From positions 62,001 to 126,000 of the forward strand of contig NZ_BAUX01000006.1 of NCBI RefSeq assembly GCF_002897035.1: a stretch of DNA of 64,000 nt, read 5' to 3'. Shown here one piece after another: positions 25,488-33,417 of this stretch (positions are counted from its first letter, which is position 1; every line of letters starts with the position of its first letter). The notes beneath the pieces are model-generated. The model made no database searches. It was not told the DNA's origin and was given only the letters and a program-made list of their open reading frames with translations. This stretch comes from Methylopila sp. Yamaguchi (GTDB taxonomy: Bacteria > Pseudomonadota > Alphaproteobacteria > Rhizobiales > Methylopilaceae). Position numbers and translations under genes: made by a program.

Positions 25488-25936
25488 TCCTCACCCATGC
25501 CGACGTCACTCAGCCCGTGGAGGAATGGGCGCTCGACTACGGCATCACGCCCGAGCTGATCGAACACCGCATGGCGCGTGGGTGGACCACGGCCGCCGCG
25601 ATCGAGACCCCGATGGATGCGCCGAAGGGCTGGCGTCTCCCTAAGCTTGTCGCATCCGCTCCGGACGAAAAGCCTGCTCGGCACGGCAATTCGTCGATCA
25701 TCGTTGAGCATGACGGCCGCGCCTTGTCGCTTCGCGAGTGGTCGGCTCGCCTCGGTATAGCTCACGCCACCCTCTACGCCCGGCACCGCCGCGGCATGTC
25801 AGCCGATCGCATCGTTGCGCCATCCGCCGGTCGCGGCGGGTATCGACATGGTCGAAGAGCCGGGGGTGGCAAGCAATTTTTCAGCAACGCCGCGGAGACC
25901 GGCGCCCCCGTCACGCGCAAGATTGCGCCTAAATAG
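25484..25936 (+). CDS. Small DNA-binding-like protein with two related helix-turn-helix repeats
   Basis: A 150-aa protein starting at GTG 25484, overlapping the HNH stop (GTGA). Two segments resemble each other: VEEWALDYGITPELIEHRMARGWTTAAAI near residues 11-39, and LREWSARLGIAHATLYARHRRGMSADRIV near 82-110. Each reads like a helix-turn-helix, with W then GI then R-x-x-RGW/M. Similar W-x-x-x-x-GI units occur beside HNH genes in phages. A basic C-terminus follows. The exact job is unknown. Confidence 0.62.
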   Translation: MILTHADVTQPVEEWALDYGITPELIEHRMARGWTTAAAIETPMDAPKGWRLPKLVASAPDEKPARHGNSSIIVEHDGRALSLREWSARLGIAHATLYARHRRGMSADRIVAPSAGRGGYRHGRRAGGGKQFFSNAAETGAPVTRKIAPK

Positions 25937-25949
25937 AGTTTTTCGGACT

Positions 25950-26231
25950 GTGATCGTTTCGCTTGAAGACCTGAAGACCTCCCTCGGCATCGAAGACGCG
26001 GCCGACGATGCGCTGCTGACGAGCAAGATCGAGGCCGCCGAGGCGTGGGTTTCGTCCTACATCGGCGCGACCCTTAGCGCCTCTTCGCCTGCGCCGGTGC
26101 TCGAAGCCGTGCGCCACGTTGCCGAACATCTCTTCGAGGGCGGCGAGCCGACCTTCCGCAGCGCCGCGACCAGCCCGATCCCGGCCGTAGTGCGCGATCT
26201 CCTGCGCCCCTATCGGACGTGGTTTTTCTGA
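25950..26231 (+). CDS. Head-tail connector protein (gp6-like, QLRG family)
   Basis: A 93-aa protein. The frame is open further upstream, but GTG 25950 begins the recognisable domain VIVSLEDLKTSLGIEDAADDALLTSKIEAAEAWVSSYIG, the helical gp6-type adaptor that attaches below the portal. The C-terminus PIPAVVRDLLRPYRTWFF is typical for closing the fold. It is followed after one base by the gp10-like gene. Confidence 0.85.
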   Translation: MIVSLEDLKTSLGIEDAADDALLTSKIEAAEAWVSSYIGATLSASSPAPVLEAVRHVAEHLFEGGEPTFRSAATSPIPAVVRDLLRPYRTWFF

Positions 26232-26232
26232 C

Positions 26233-26646
26233 ATGGCGAGCATCGATCAGCAGCTCGCGAAGCTCGAAAAGCGCCTTCTTTCGATCCCGAAGGAGCTGAA
26301 AACCGGCCTTCAACCAACCCTCGACAAGGCCGCCGCCGAAGTCGCGGCGTCCGCCAAGACGCTCTCGCCCGGCGACGACGGCACCCTTGCCAGCACGATC
26401 CGCGTCGAGTCCGGCCGCCATGAGCTGTCCCGCGCCATTGTGGCCGGCGGCGCAGCGACCACGAAGCCCGTCGAGGATGGGCAGGACGGGTCTTACGACT
26501 ACGCCTTCGCGCAGGAGCTTGGCACGCAGCACCAGCAGCCGAACAAGTTCCTGCTGCCGGCGATGCGCATCCGCTTCCAGCGCAACCGCCGCCGCATCAC
26601 CCGCGAGGCGGGCAAGATCATCCGCGGCCTGTGGGGCCGCCCGTGA
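26233..26646 (+). CDS. HK97 gp10 family neck/tail-completion protein
   Basis: A 137-aa protein of the HK97 gp10 family. Diagnostic features are the N-terminal coiled helices (DQQLAKLEKRLLSIPKEL), ASAKTLSPGDDGTLASTIRVE and YDYAFAQELGTQHQQPNKFLLPAM, where the family motif is Y-A-x-x-x-E-x-G-T and a final A-P-F-L-x-P-A-like block. It would bridge head and tail. Start ATG 26233, one base after the connector stop. Confidence 0.9.
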   Translation: MASIDQQLAKLEKRLLSIPKELKTGLQPTLDKAAAEVAASAKTLSPGDDGTLASTIRVESGRHELSRAIVAGGAATTKPVEDGQDGSYDYAFAQELGTQHQQPNKFLLPAMRIRFQRNRRRITREAGKIIRGLWGRP

Positions 26647-27044
26647 GCGCCGAGCTCGCCCTTCAACGGCACGTTGTCGCCGCGCTCAGGTCCGCGCCCG
26701 GTGTGACCTCGCTCGTGCCGGCGACGAACATCGCCGACGAGCACGGCCGCCCCGAACGCTTCCCGGCGATCCGCCTCGGCGAGAGCGCCAGCTTCCCGGC
26801 CGACCTCGACGAGAGCTTCCACGACCTCGTCAGCTTCGACGTCGTCGTGTGGAGCGCGAGCGCCGGCACCGGCGAGGCCAAGACGATCGCCGCCGCCATC
26901 CGCGCGGCGCTGCCCGTTGGCATCTGGCGCGTGCCGGGCCTGCGGCACTGCCGCGCCAAGATTGCCGGACAGCACGTCACCCGCGACGCCGCGAAGGACA
27001 CCGTGCGCGCCGTCGTCGCCTTCGACGTGGTGGCGCAGTCATGA
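26643..27044 (+). CDS. DUF3168-type tail completion protein
   Basis: A 133-aa protein starting at GTG 26643, overlapping gp10 by four bases. AELALQRHVVAALRSAPGVTSLV, FPAIRLGESASF and VVWSASAGTGEAKTIAAAIRAAL are the pattern of DUF3168 (gp17-like) tail terminator or completion proteins. Ends with the family's beta-strand RAVVAFDVVA. Its stop overlaps the next start (ATGA). Confidence 0.85.
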   Translation: MSAELALQRHVVAALRSAPGVTSLVPATNIADEHGRPERFPAIRLGESASFPADLDESFHDLVSFDVVVWSASAGTGEAKTIAAAIRAALPVGIWRVPGLRHCRAKIAGQHVTRDAAKDTVRAVVAFDVVAQS

Positions 27045-27364
27045 GGGCGGGCGCGCTGCGCGAGCGGCTGACGATCCAGCGCCTTGCGGGCGTCGTCACG
27101 AACGACCTCGGCGAGGCCGCCGGGCAGTGGGAGACCGTGAAGGCGATGCGCGGCCAGCTCGTCGAGCAGACCGCCAGCGAGAGCGTCGAGGCGTCCGGGG
27201 TCGCCGCCGTGACGTCGTTCGTCTTCCGCATGCGCTTCCTGCCCGGCCTGACGGTCGCGCACCGCATTGTTCATGAGGGGCGGACCCTCGACGTCGTAGA
27301 GATCAAGGAGCTTGGCCGTCGCGGCGGGCATGAGGTGCGTTGCACCGTGCGGGGCCTGTCGTGA
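27041..27364 (+). CDS. Phage head closure protein (head-tail adaptor, SPP1 gp16 family)
   Basis: A 107-aa beta-barrel adaptor. The domain starts MRAGALRERLTIQRL and contains GEAAGQWETVKAMRGQLVE and a central FRMRFLPGLTVAHRIVHEGRTLDVVEIKELGRR, matching the head-tail joining protein family that plugs the portal channel. Start ATG 27041 overlaps the previous stop, and its own stop overlaps the small terminase start (GTGA). Confidence 0.88.
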   Translation: MRAGALRERLTIQRLAGVVTNDLGEAAGQWETVKAMRGQLVEQTASESVEASGVAAVTSFVFRMRFLPGLTVAHRIVHEGRTLDVVEIKELGRRGGHEVRCTVRGLS

Positions 27365-27768
27365 GGGGCAGAAAGCCTGCGACCGTGGTCGCCGGCACCG
27401 CAGCCGTCGCCGCCGTCCCGCGTGCGCCAACCTGGCTGTCTGCCGACGCAAAAGCGGAATGGCGGCGCGTCGCCCCGATCCTCGTCGAGCGCGACATCCT
27501 CACCGAAGCCGACCTCGGAACGCTGGAAAGCTACGCGACGTCGACCGGCGTCGTCCGCGAAGCGCAGCGCGCCATCTCGCGCGACGGGCTGATCATCGAG
27601 ACGAGCGACGGGCCGAAGCGCCATCCGGCCTTCGGCATGATGAACGCCGCCATGACGACCGCGCGCCTTTGCGCCGCCGAGCTTGGCCTTACGCCCGTCT
27701 CCCGGTCCCGTCCGACCGTGCGCACCGACGCGCCGGCCGACGACGACTCGCCGTTGAACGTCCGATGA
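27361..27768 (+). CDS. Terminase small subunit (P27 family)
   Basis: A 135-aa protein, GTG start at 27361 (VRGRKPATVVAG), as P27-family proteins begin RGRKP. It would recognise the packaging site and hand DNA to the large subunit. APTWLSADAKAEWRRVAPIL, LTEADLGTLESYATS, and REAQRAISRDGLII with HPAFGMMNAAMTTARLCAAELGLTP are standard for the family. It is coupled on both sides. Its place after the connector genes, rather than before the portal, is unusual. Confidence 0.92.
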   Translation: MRGRKPATVVAGTAAVAAVPRAPTWLSADAKAEWRRVAPILVERDILTEADLGTLESYATSTGVVREAQRAISRDGLIIETSDGPKRHPAFGMMNAAMTTARLCAAELGLTPVSRSRPTVRTDAPADDDSPLNVR

Positions 27769-29369
27769 CGCGGCCGAAAAGCACCTATCCCGCGTGGATT
27801 TACGACGGCAGCGACATTCCCGATCCGCTCGGGCATGGCGAGCGCGCCGTCGAGTTCCTGCGCCGACTGAAACACCCCAAGTCGCCGATGAAGGGCCGGG
27901 CGTTCCAGCTCGACGCATGGCAAGAGCGAATCATCCGGCGCATCTATGGGCCGCGCGACGCCGCCGGCCTGCGCGTCGTGAAGGAAGTGTTCCTCCTGCT
28001 GCCGCGCGGGAACCGTAAGACGTCGCTGTCGGCGGCGCTCGCCCTGCTGCACACGATCGGACCCGAGGCCGTGTCCGGCGGCGAGGCGATCTTCGCGGCC
28101 GTCGACCGTGCGCAGGCGGGCATCGGCTTCGACGAGGCGAAGGGCATCGTGCGGGAAGACCCGCGCGTCGCGAAGGCCGTCCGCATCTATGACGCCTTCA
28201 ACTCGGCGAAGAAGATCGACTTCCCGGCAAAGGGCTCGACCCTGCGCGTCATCTCCAGTGACGCCGCCGCGCAGCACGGCAAGACGCCGAGCTTCGTGCT
28301 CGCCGACGAATTGCACGTCTGGCCAAACCGGCTGCTCTGGGAGGCCATGCGCACCGGCCTCGACAAGACCGACGACACGCTGCTCGTCGTCGCCACGACC
28401 GCAGGCCGGGGACAGACGAACACGGCATGGGAAGAGATCGAGCGCGCCCGCGCCGTCGCGCGCGGCGAGCTGGACGACCCCTCGCTGCTACCGATCCTGT
28501 TCGAGGCGCACCGCGACGACGACTTCCGCGACGAGGCCCTTTGGCATCGCGTGAACCCCGGCCTCGCGCACGGCTATCCGAGCCTAGACGGCATGCGCCG
28601 GGCCGCCGCCCGCGCCGAGCGTAGCGCCGCCGAGCGCGAGAGCTTCCGTCAGCTCAAGCTCAACGTCTGGCTTGATAGCCAGACCGACCCCTTCGTGGAC
28701 ATGCAGGTTTACGACGAGGGCGCGGAGGCGATCGACGTCGCGGCGCTGAAGGGCGCGCCGTGCTGGATCGGCGTCGATATGAGCACCACGACCGACCTCA
28801 CGGCCGTCGTCGCGGCGTTCCGCGACGGCGAGCGCTTCACCGTCCTCCCGCACTTCTTTTGCCCGGCGGACAACCTGCGCGCCCGCGCCGAGAACGACCG
28901 CGTGCCCTATCCGACGTGGGCCGACGACGGCTTCCTGACGCCGACCGAAGGCAGCGTCGTAGATTATCGCGCCGTCGAGGCGTGCATCCGCGACCTCTGC
29001 CGTCGCTTCGACGTGAAGGAGATCGCCTTCGATCGCGCCCACGCCATGCCCGTCATGACCCCGCTGCTCGACGCCCGGCTTCCCGTCCGCGAAATGCCGC
29101 TGGACCCGAGGTCGCAGAGCGCCGGACTCGCCACGATCGAGCGCGCCATTCTCGGCGGCAACCTGCGCCACGGCGGACATCCCGTCCTGCGGTGGTGCTT
29201 CGACAACATCCAAATCTACACCGGCTCGACCGGCCTTCGGACCATGCACAAGGGCAAATCCCGTGAGCGGATCGACGGCGCGTTCGCCGCGTGGATGGCC
29301 GTCCATCGCGCCTCGCTCGGCGAGGAACACGTCTCACCCTACCGCCGCCGCGGTCTCTACGTGATCTAA
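27765..29369 (+). CDS. Terminase large subunit
   Basis: A 534-aa packaging ATPase and nuclease. Walker A is LLPRGNRKTSL (residues 78-88), where the usual RGNGKT has Arg in place of Gly, a possible change but still Lys-Thr. Walker B with the catalytic Glu is FVLADELH (D181, E182). A coupling motif VVATTAGRG follows. The nuclease domain starts at IGVDMSTTTDLTAV with further Asp in KEIAFDRAHA and near the C-terminal IDGAFAAWMA. Start ATG 27765 overlaps the small subunit stop. Confidence 0.94.
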   Translation: MTRPKSTYPAWIYDGSDIPDPLGHGERAVEFLRRLKHPKSPMKGRAFQLDAWQERIIRRIYGPRDAAGLRVVKEVFLLLPRGNRKTSLSAALALLHTIGPEAVSGGEAIFAAVDRAQAGIGFDEAKGIVREDPRVAKAVRIYDAFNSAKKIDFPAKGSTLRVISSDAAAQHGKTPSFVLADELHVWPNRLLWEAMRTGLDKTDDTLLVVATTAGRGQTNTAWEEIERARAVARGELDDPSLLPILFEAHRDDDFRDEALWHRVNPGLAHGYPSLDGMRRAAARAERSAAERESFRQLKLNVWLDSQTDPFVDMQVYDEGAEAIDVAALKGAPCWIGVDMSTTTDLTAVVAAFRDGERFTVLPHFFCPADNLRARAENDRVPYPTWADDGFLTPTEGSVVDYRAVEACIRDLCRRFDVKEIAFDRAHAMPVMTPLLDARLPVREMPLDPRSQSAGLATIERAILGGNLRHGGHPVLRWCFDNIQIYTGSTGLRTMHKGKSRERIDGAFAAWMAVHRASLGEEHVSPYRRRGLYVI

Positions 29370-29381
29370 GGAAATCAGGAA

Positions 29382-31928
29382 TTGGCTACGGAAGAACAGC
29401 GCCTTCTCGTCCTCGTCGAAGCGCGCGTTGACGGGCTTGAAAAGCAGCTCAAGAAGGCGAACGACACGGCGCGGAGGAACTTCCGCGAGGTGGGCGACCA
29501 CGCCGGCAGCGCCCGCAAGCGGATCGAGGGCGACACCCGCGCCGCCGCCGAGAACGCGAACAAGGCGCTGGCGACGATCGGCGCGAAGGGCATCGACTTC
29601 GGCAAGGGCTTCGCGGCCGGCGCGCTGGCGGGCGGGCTCGCCGCCGTCACGGCCGCCGCGAAGACCGCGATCAGCTCCGTCGCCGAGCTGAAGCGCGAAG
29701 CCGAGCGCGCGGGCGTCGGCACGGCCGCGTTCCAAGAGCTGTCCTTCGCCGCCCGTCAGTCCGGCGTCACCGTGGACGCCCTTACGGACGGGCTGAAGGA
29801 GATGAACCTTCGCGCCGACGAGTTCATTCTGACGGGCAAGGGCTCGGGCGCGGAGGCGTTCCAGCGCCTTGGCTACAACGCCGAAGACCTCAAGCGGAAG
29901 CTGAAGGACCCGGCGGCGCTGTTCGTCGAGATCATCGGGCGGCTGAAGCAGCTCGACGAGGCGGCGCGCATCCGCGTCGCCGACGAAGTGTTCGGCGGCA
30001 CCGGCGGCGAGCAGTTCGTCCGCTTCGTCGATCAGGGCGCGGCGGGGCTCACGCGCCTGCGCGAGGAAGCCCGCGCGACCGGCGTCGTGATCAAGGATGA
30101 CGTGGTCGACAAAGCCGTGGAGCTGGACCGGAAGTTTCAGAAGCTCGTCGACATCGTCAGCGGCAACTTCAAGAGCGGCGTCGTCGAGATCGCCGGCTAT
30201 ATCGAGGATTGGGCCTCGGGCGTCGGCAGCTTCATCAGCATGCTCGAAGGCGGGCTCGCGTCGATCGGCAACAGCGTCGTCTTCCGCAAACTGAACGATT
30301 GGTTTGGCGGCGATCCCGCCGCCGCGGGCATCACGATCATCCCCCAGGGCGAAGGCGCGGACGTCGGCAGGGCTGTCGGCTCGCGCTTCGCGACCGCTAT
30401 CGGCGCGCTCGACAAGCTCGGCAAGTCCGCGCGCGAGGCGTCCGGCAAGCTCGACGACATCACGCTGCCGCCGCAGGGCATGCCCGTGGCGGGCGCGTCG
30501 CAGGCGAGTCCCTTCGCCAGTGGCGACGCCGTCTCGCAGTTCGTTCGCCGCGTCATCGCCGCCGAGAGCGGCGGCAAGGCGGACGCCAAGAACCCGAACA
30601 GCTCGGCGACCGGCGTCGGGCAGTTTGTGAAGGACACGTGGCTGCGCCTGTTCCGGGAGGCGTATCCGACCGAAGCGCGCACGATGGGCGAGAGCGCCAT
30701 CCTCGAGCTGCGCAAGGACGCGGACATCTCGAAAAAGCTGATCGAGACCTATGCCGCCGAGAACGCCACGGCGCTCCGCAACGCCGGCCTCGCCGTCACG
30801 GAAGCCAATCTGCACCTCGCGCACTTCCTCGGCGCGGGCGGTGCCGTGAAGGCGCTGAAGGCCGACCCCCGCGCCTCGGCGCGCGCCGTGCTCGGCGACG
30901 CCGCTGCGAACGCCAATCCGACGATCATCGGCGGCGGCCGGTCGGTCGGCGACGTGCTGGCCTACGCCGATCGCCGGGCGAGCAGCACCCGCGTCGCGGC
31001 CGGCGACCGCACCGACGCCGAGAAGGAGTCCGAGCGGCAGGCGGCGGCCGTGAAGCGCGTGACGGAGGCGCTTGGGCTCGAAGCCGACCAACTCGGCAAG
31101 ACGGCGCAGCAGCAGGCGCTTCTTCAGGCGCTTCAGCAGGCCGGCGTGTCGCTGAACAGCGCCGAGGGGCAGGCAATCCAGACGAAGGTGCAGCAGCTCT
31201 ATGCGCTGAAGACCGCCCAGGAGAAGGTTGAGCAGTCCGCCGAAGCCGAGAAGCGCGCACGCGAGACACTGGCCGATATGGGCGCGAACGCCACGACCGG
31301 GATCATCTCCGACCTGCGGAACGGCGTGAGCGCCGCCGAGGCGTTCTCCAACGCCCTCGGACGGATTGCTGATCAATTGATCGAAATGGCCCTGAAGCAG
31401 ATTTTCCAGAATGCGTTCGCCGCGCCGACCGGCGGCGCGGCCGGCGGGGGCGGGGTCGGCTTCCTCGGTTTCCTCGGCACCGTGCTCGGCTTCGCTGACG
31501 GCGGCGAGATCAAGGGGCCGGGCACCGGGACCTCGGACAGCATCGTCGCTCGCGTCAGCAACGGCGAGTTCGTGGTGCGCGAGCGCATGGTGCAGAAGCA
31601 TCGGCCGCTTATCGAGGCTATCAACGCCGACAAGCTGCCGGCCTTCGCTACGGGCGGGCTCGTCGGCGGGGCAGGGGCGGCGGGCGTCATGCCGCTGCCG
31701 GCTCCTGTCGCGCCCCAGCCGATCAGTGGAGCGTCGCAGGCGGTCACTCAGGTGGTGAACATCTCGACGCCGATCACGGTCAACGGCGGCGGCGGCTCGC
31801 CTGAGCAGAACGACGAACTGGCGCGCCGGATCTCCAAGGAGTTCGAGGGCAACGTCCGCGGGATCGTCGCAAGCGAGTTGCGGACTCAGATGCGGCCGGG
31901 AAATATGTTGAACGTCAGCAGGCGCTAA
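29382..31928 (+). CDS. Tail tape measure protein with lysozyme-like domain
   Basis: An 848-aa protein starting at TTG 29382, with AAGGAA 8 bp upstream. The N-terminus (ATEEQRLLVLVEARVDGLEKQLKKAND) is coiled, followed by a Gly/Ala-rich hydrophobic stretch (GFAAGALAGGLAAVTAAAKTA, about 67-87). A segment around 384-540 (VRRVIAAESGGKADAKNPNS and TGVGQF) resembles a transglycosylase/lysozyme-like fold that could open peptidoglycan. The C-terminal GFADGGEIKGPGTGTSDSI is a common tape measure ending. It would set tail length. No tail tube gene is nearby. Confidence 0.85.
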   Translation: MATEEQRLLVLVEARVDGLEKQLKKANDTARRNFREVGDHAGSARKRIEGDTRAAAENANKALATIGAKGIDFGKGFAAGALAGGLAAVTAAAKTAISSVAELKREAERAGVGTAAFQELSFAARQSGVTVDALTDGLKEMNLRADEFILTGKGSGAEAFQRLGYNAEDLKRKLKDPAALFVEIIGRLKQLDEAARIRVADEVFGGTGGEQFVRFVDQGAAGLTRLREEARATGVVIKDDVVDKAVELDRKFQKLVDIVSGNFKSGVVEIAGYIEDWASGVGSFISMLEGGLASIGNSVVFRKLNDWFGGDPAAAGITIIPQGEGADVGRAVGSRFATAIGALDKLGKSAREASGKLDDITLPPQGMPVAGASQASPFASGDAVSQFVRRVIAAESGGKADAKNPNSSATGVGQFVKDTWLRLFREAYPTEARTMGESAILELRKDADISKKLIETYAAENATALRNAGLAVTEANLHLAHFLGAGGAVKALKADPRASARAVLGDAAANANPTIIGGGRSVGDVLAYADRRASSTRVAAGDRTDAEKESERQAAAVKRVTEALGLEADQLGKTAQQQALLQALQQAGVSLNSAEGQAIQTKVQQLYALKTAQEKVEQSAEAEKRARETLADMGANATTGIISDLRNGVSAAEAFSNALGRIADQLIEMALKQIFQNAFAAPTGGAAGGGGVGFLGFLGTVLGFADGGEIKGPGTGTSDSIVARVSNGEFVVRERMVQKHRPLIEAINADKLPAFATGGLVGGAGAAGVMPLPAPVAPQPISGASQAVTQVVNISTPITVNGGGGSPEQNDELARRISKEFEGNVRGIVASELRTQMRPGNMLNVSRR

Positions 31929-31935
31929 AAGAAAA

Positions 31936-31956
31936 CGGCTGGGCAATGCCCAGCCG
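31936..31956. terminator. Bidirectional terminator after the tape measure gene
   Basis: CGGCTGGGC (31936-31944) and GCCCAGCCG (31948-31956) form a perfect 9-bp stem with a 3-nt loop. On the minus strand the stem is followed by TTTTCTTTT, a good T tail for the leftward HTH gene; on the plus strand the tail is weaker (TCAAATTT). It separates the head operon from the accessory genes. Confidence 0.8.
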
Positions 31957-32002
31957 TCAAATTTAATGTCATAAAGTAAAAGATTGGGTAAAAAAGTATA
32001 AA

Positions 32003-32221
32003 TTACTTGAGATGATACGAAACCGCAGAGGGGGCAATGTCTAGCATCTCTGCAATCTCAGAGTTTTTGTAACCAGCCTTATGCGCTTCGCGAATGATTG
32101 CTATGCCGGCTTCAGTCAATCGGCCGCTATCCTTCTTCAGAAGGCCGACGATCATAGTTTTGTGCCTCATTGTCATTAGCATCTCCTCAGAGAACCGTTT
32201 AAACTCGCGCTCCGTCACCAT
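32003..32221 (-). CDS. Small helix-turn-helix protein, putative regulator
   Basis: A 72-aa protein. The C-terminal half, IIREAHKAGYKNSEIAEMLDIAPSAVSYHLK, is a helix-turn-helix like those of resolvase or MarR-type regulators, ending at the recognition helix. The N-terminal half (EREFKRFSEEMLMTMRHKTMIVGLLKK) is basic and helical. Low GC and position between head genes and accessory genes suggest a regulator of this element. It is the only clear HTH-only protein in the element; no large repressor was found. Confidence 0.65.
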   Translation of the reverse strand: MVTEREFKRFSEEMLMTMRHKTMIVGLLKKDSGRLTEAGIAIIREAHKAGYKNSEIAEMLDIAPSAVSYHLK

Positions 32222-32460
32222 CCGCGCCGGCCCCCAACCAAGGCGGAGATCACCATATGAGCCAAAAATGACCGATCAGCAAGCAAAAATGGTTCAGAAA
32301 AATAGAATTGCATGGCGGGGCTCTCAATCGTTCATTTCCCAAGGATTCCTGCCTATCGGCGCAGGCAGTATCTCGCAATTCTGAATTTCTGCCAATCGGC
32401 TAGACGAGTGCGCCAAAGCAGGCGCTGGACGCAAGGACTGGACGGCGCTGAAATGCGCGC

Positions 32461-33417
32461 ATGAGCGACGCCGCACAACCGATGACCCGTGAGGAATTGA
32501 ACGACTTACGGGGCTTGCTCGATGGCACCCGAGTTTTCAGACCGCCCCGCAAGTTGGATTTCGACCACGAGGCGTTGTTCGGCGCTTTGGGTCGGGTGGA
32601 GCTGAGCGTCTCTCCTATCCAACTCAAAGAAGGCCTCTTTCTTCAGAAGACCTTTGCCCATGTCTTTAGCGCGCCGATGGCGGCTTTCTCGCCGCCGCCG
32701 TTGAACCGCGGCCCGCACCCAGCACCGTGGGCGGTTGTGCATGGTCGAGGGGAAGCCGAAGACTTCGTGGCGGAGATCGTCCTTGAAGCAGGCGCAAAAC
32801 CGCTTCCCTATGAGCGCCTCGAAACCGTCAGAATGGTAGCGGCGCTTATCCGACTTCTCGCCGCTCAGCCTGTCTTCGTCGCGTCCATCGCTCCGGTTTC
32901 TATGGGCGGAGGGGAAGCCCACAAGGCACATAATCCAATCTATGGCTTCGAGCGAACGCCGCACTGGCACTTTGGCGGCGTAACAATCGACGAAAAATAC
33001 GCAGAATTGCTAAGGACGTTTCTCGATCCGACAAGCTTAATATTGAAAGATGACAGCGCTTATAGAGCCTTCGTCATGCTTGACGGGATTTGGTGGCTCC
33101 CCACTACGACAGCAATGATGGTCGCCATCTGGACATCCGTGGAAACGATGCTCAGGCCGGGACGCCGGGACGTGACCAAGCGCCTTGCAGATGGGGTGCG
33201 GCGTTACGTCGGGCAATCGAAGAGCGACGGCGACCGCCTGTATAATGAAACCGTGCGGCTCTACGAGTCTCGCGGCCAATCTGCGCATGCGGGTCGGTCG
33301 CCGGCTATTGAGGACGTCCATGCTTCATTTGTCATCGCGCATGACGTGATGCTTCGCGCCATGCATGAAGGCCAGCTCCCCGACCTCGATAACCTCACGC
33401 CCGTTTGGGCGACTTAA
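32461..33417 (+). CDS. HEPN-motif protein (ApeA-HEPN-like), putative defence protein
   Basis: A 318-aa protein with less GC-rich codon use than the head operon. The C-terminal third looks like a HEPN domain: a helix AIWTSVETMLRPG (about 222-234), then RLADGVRRYVG, then LYESRGQSAHAG with the R-x4-H motif R271-H276 typical of metal-independent HEPN RNases. The N-terminal part is unlike anything I recognise. HEPN proteins often serve in abortive infection or in toxin-antitoxin systems. It is the strongest defence candidate in the element. I infer function from the motif only. Confidence 0.55.
   Translation: MSDAAQPMTREELNDLRGLLDGTRVFRPPRKLDFDHEALFGALGRVELSVSPIQLKEGLFLQKTFAHVFSAPMAAFSPPPLNRGPHPAPWAVVHGRGEAEDFVAEIVLEAGAKPLPYERLETVRMVAALIRLLAAQPVFVASIAPVSMGGGEAHKAHNPIYGFERTPHWHFGGVTIDEKYAELLRTFLDPTSLILKDDSAYRAFVMLDGIWWLPTTTAMMVAIWTSVETMLRPGRRDVTKRLADGVRRYVGQSKSDGDRLYNETVRLYESRGQSAHAGRSPAIEDVHASFVIAHDVMLRAMHEGQLPDLDNLTPVWAT

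Noticed and set aside
27842-28030. Broken Walker A in the large terminase
   Set aside because: RGNRKT differs from the common RGNGKT, but Lys and Thr are intact and the rest of the ATPase and nuclease motifs are normal, so I do not call it inactive.
29334-31946. 870-aa minus-strand frame opposite the tape measure gene
   Set aside because: It is a shadow of the alternating Ala/Gly/Arg code of the tape measure protein. The plus strand has a ribosome site, the right family ends and cotranscribed neighbours.
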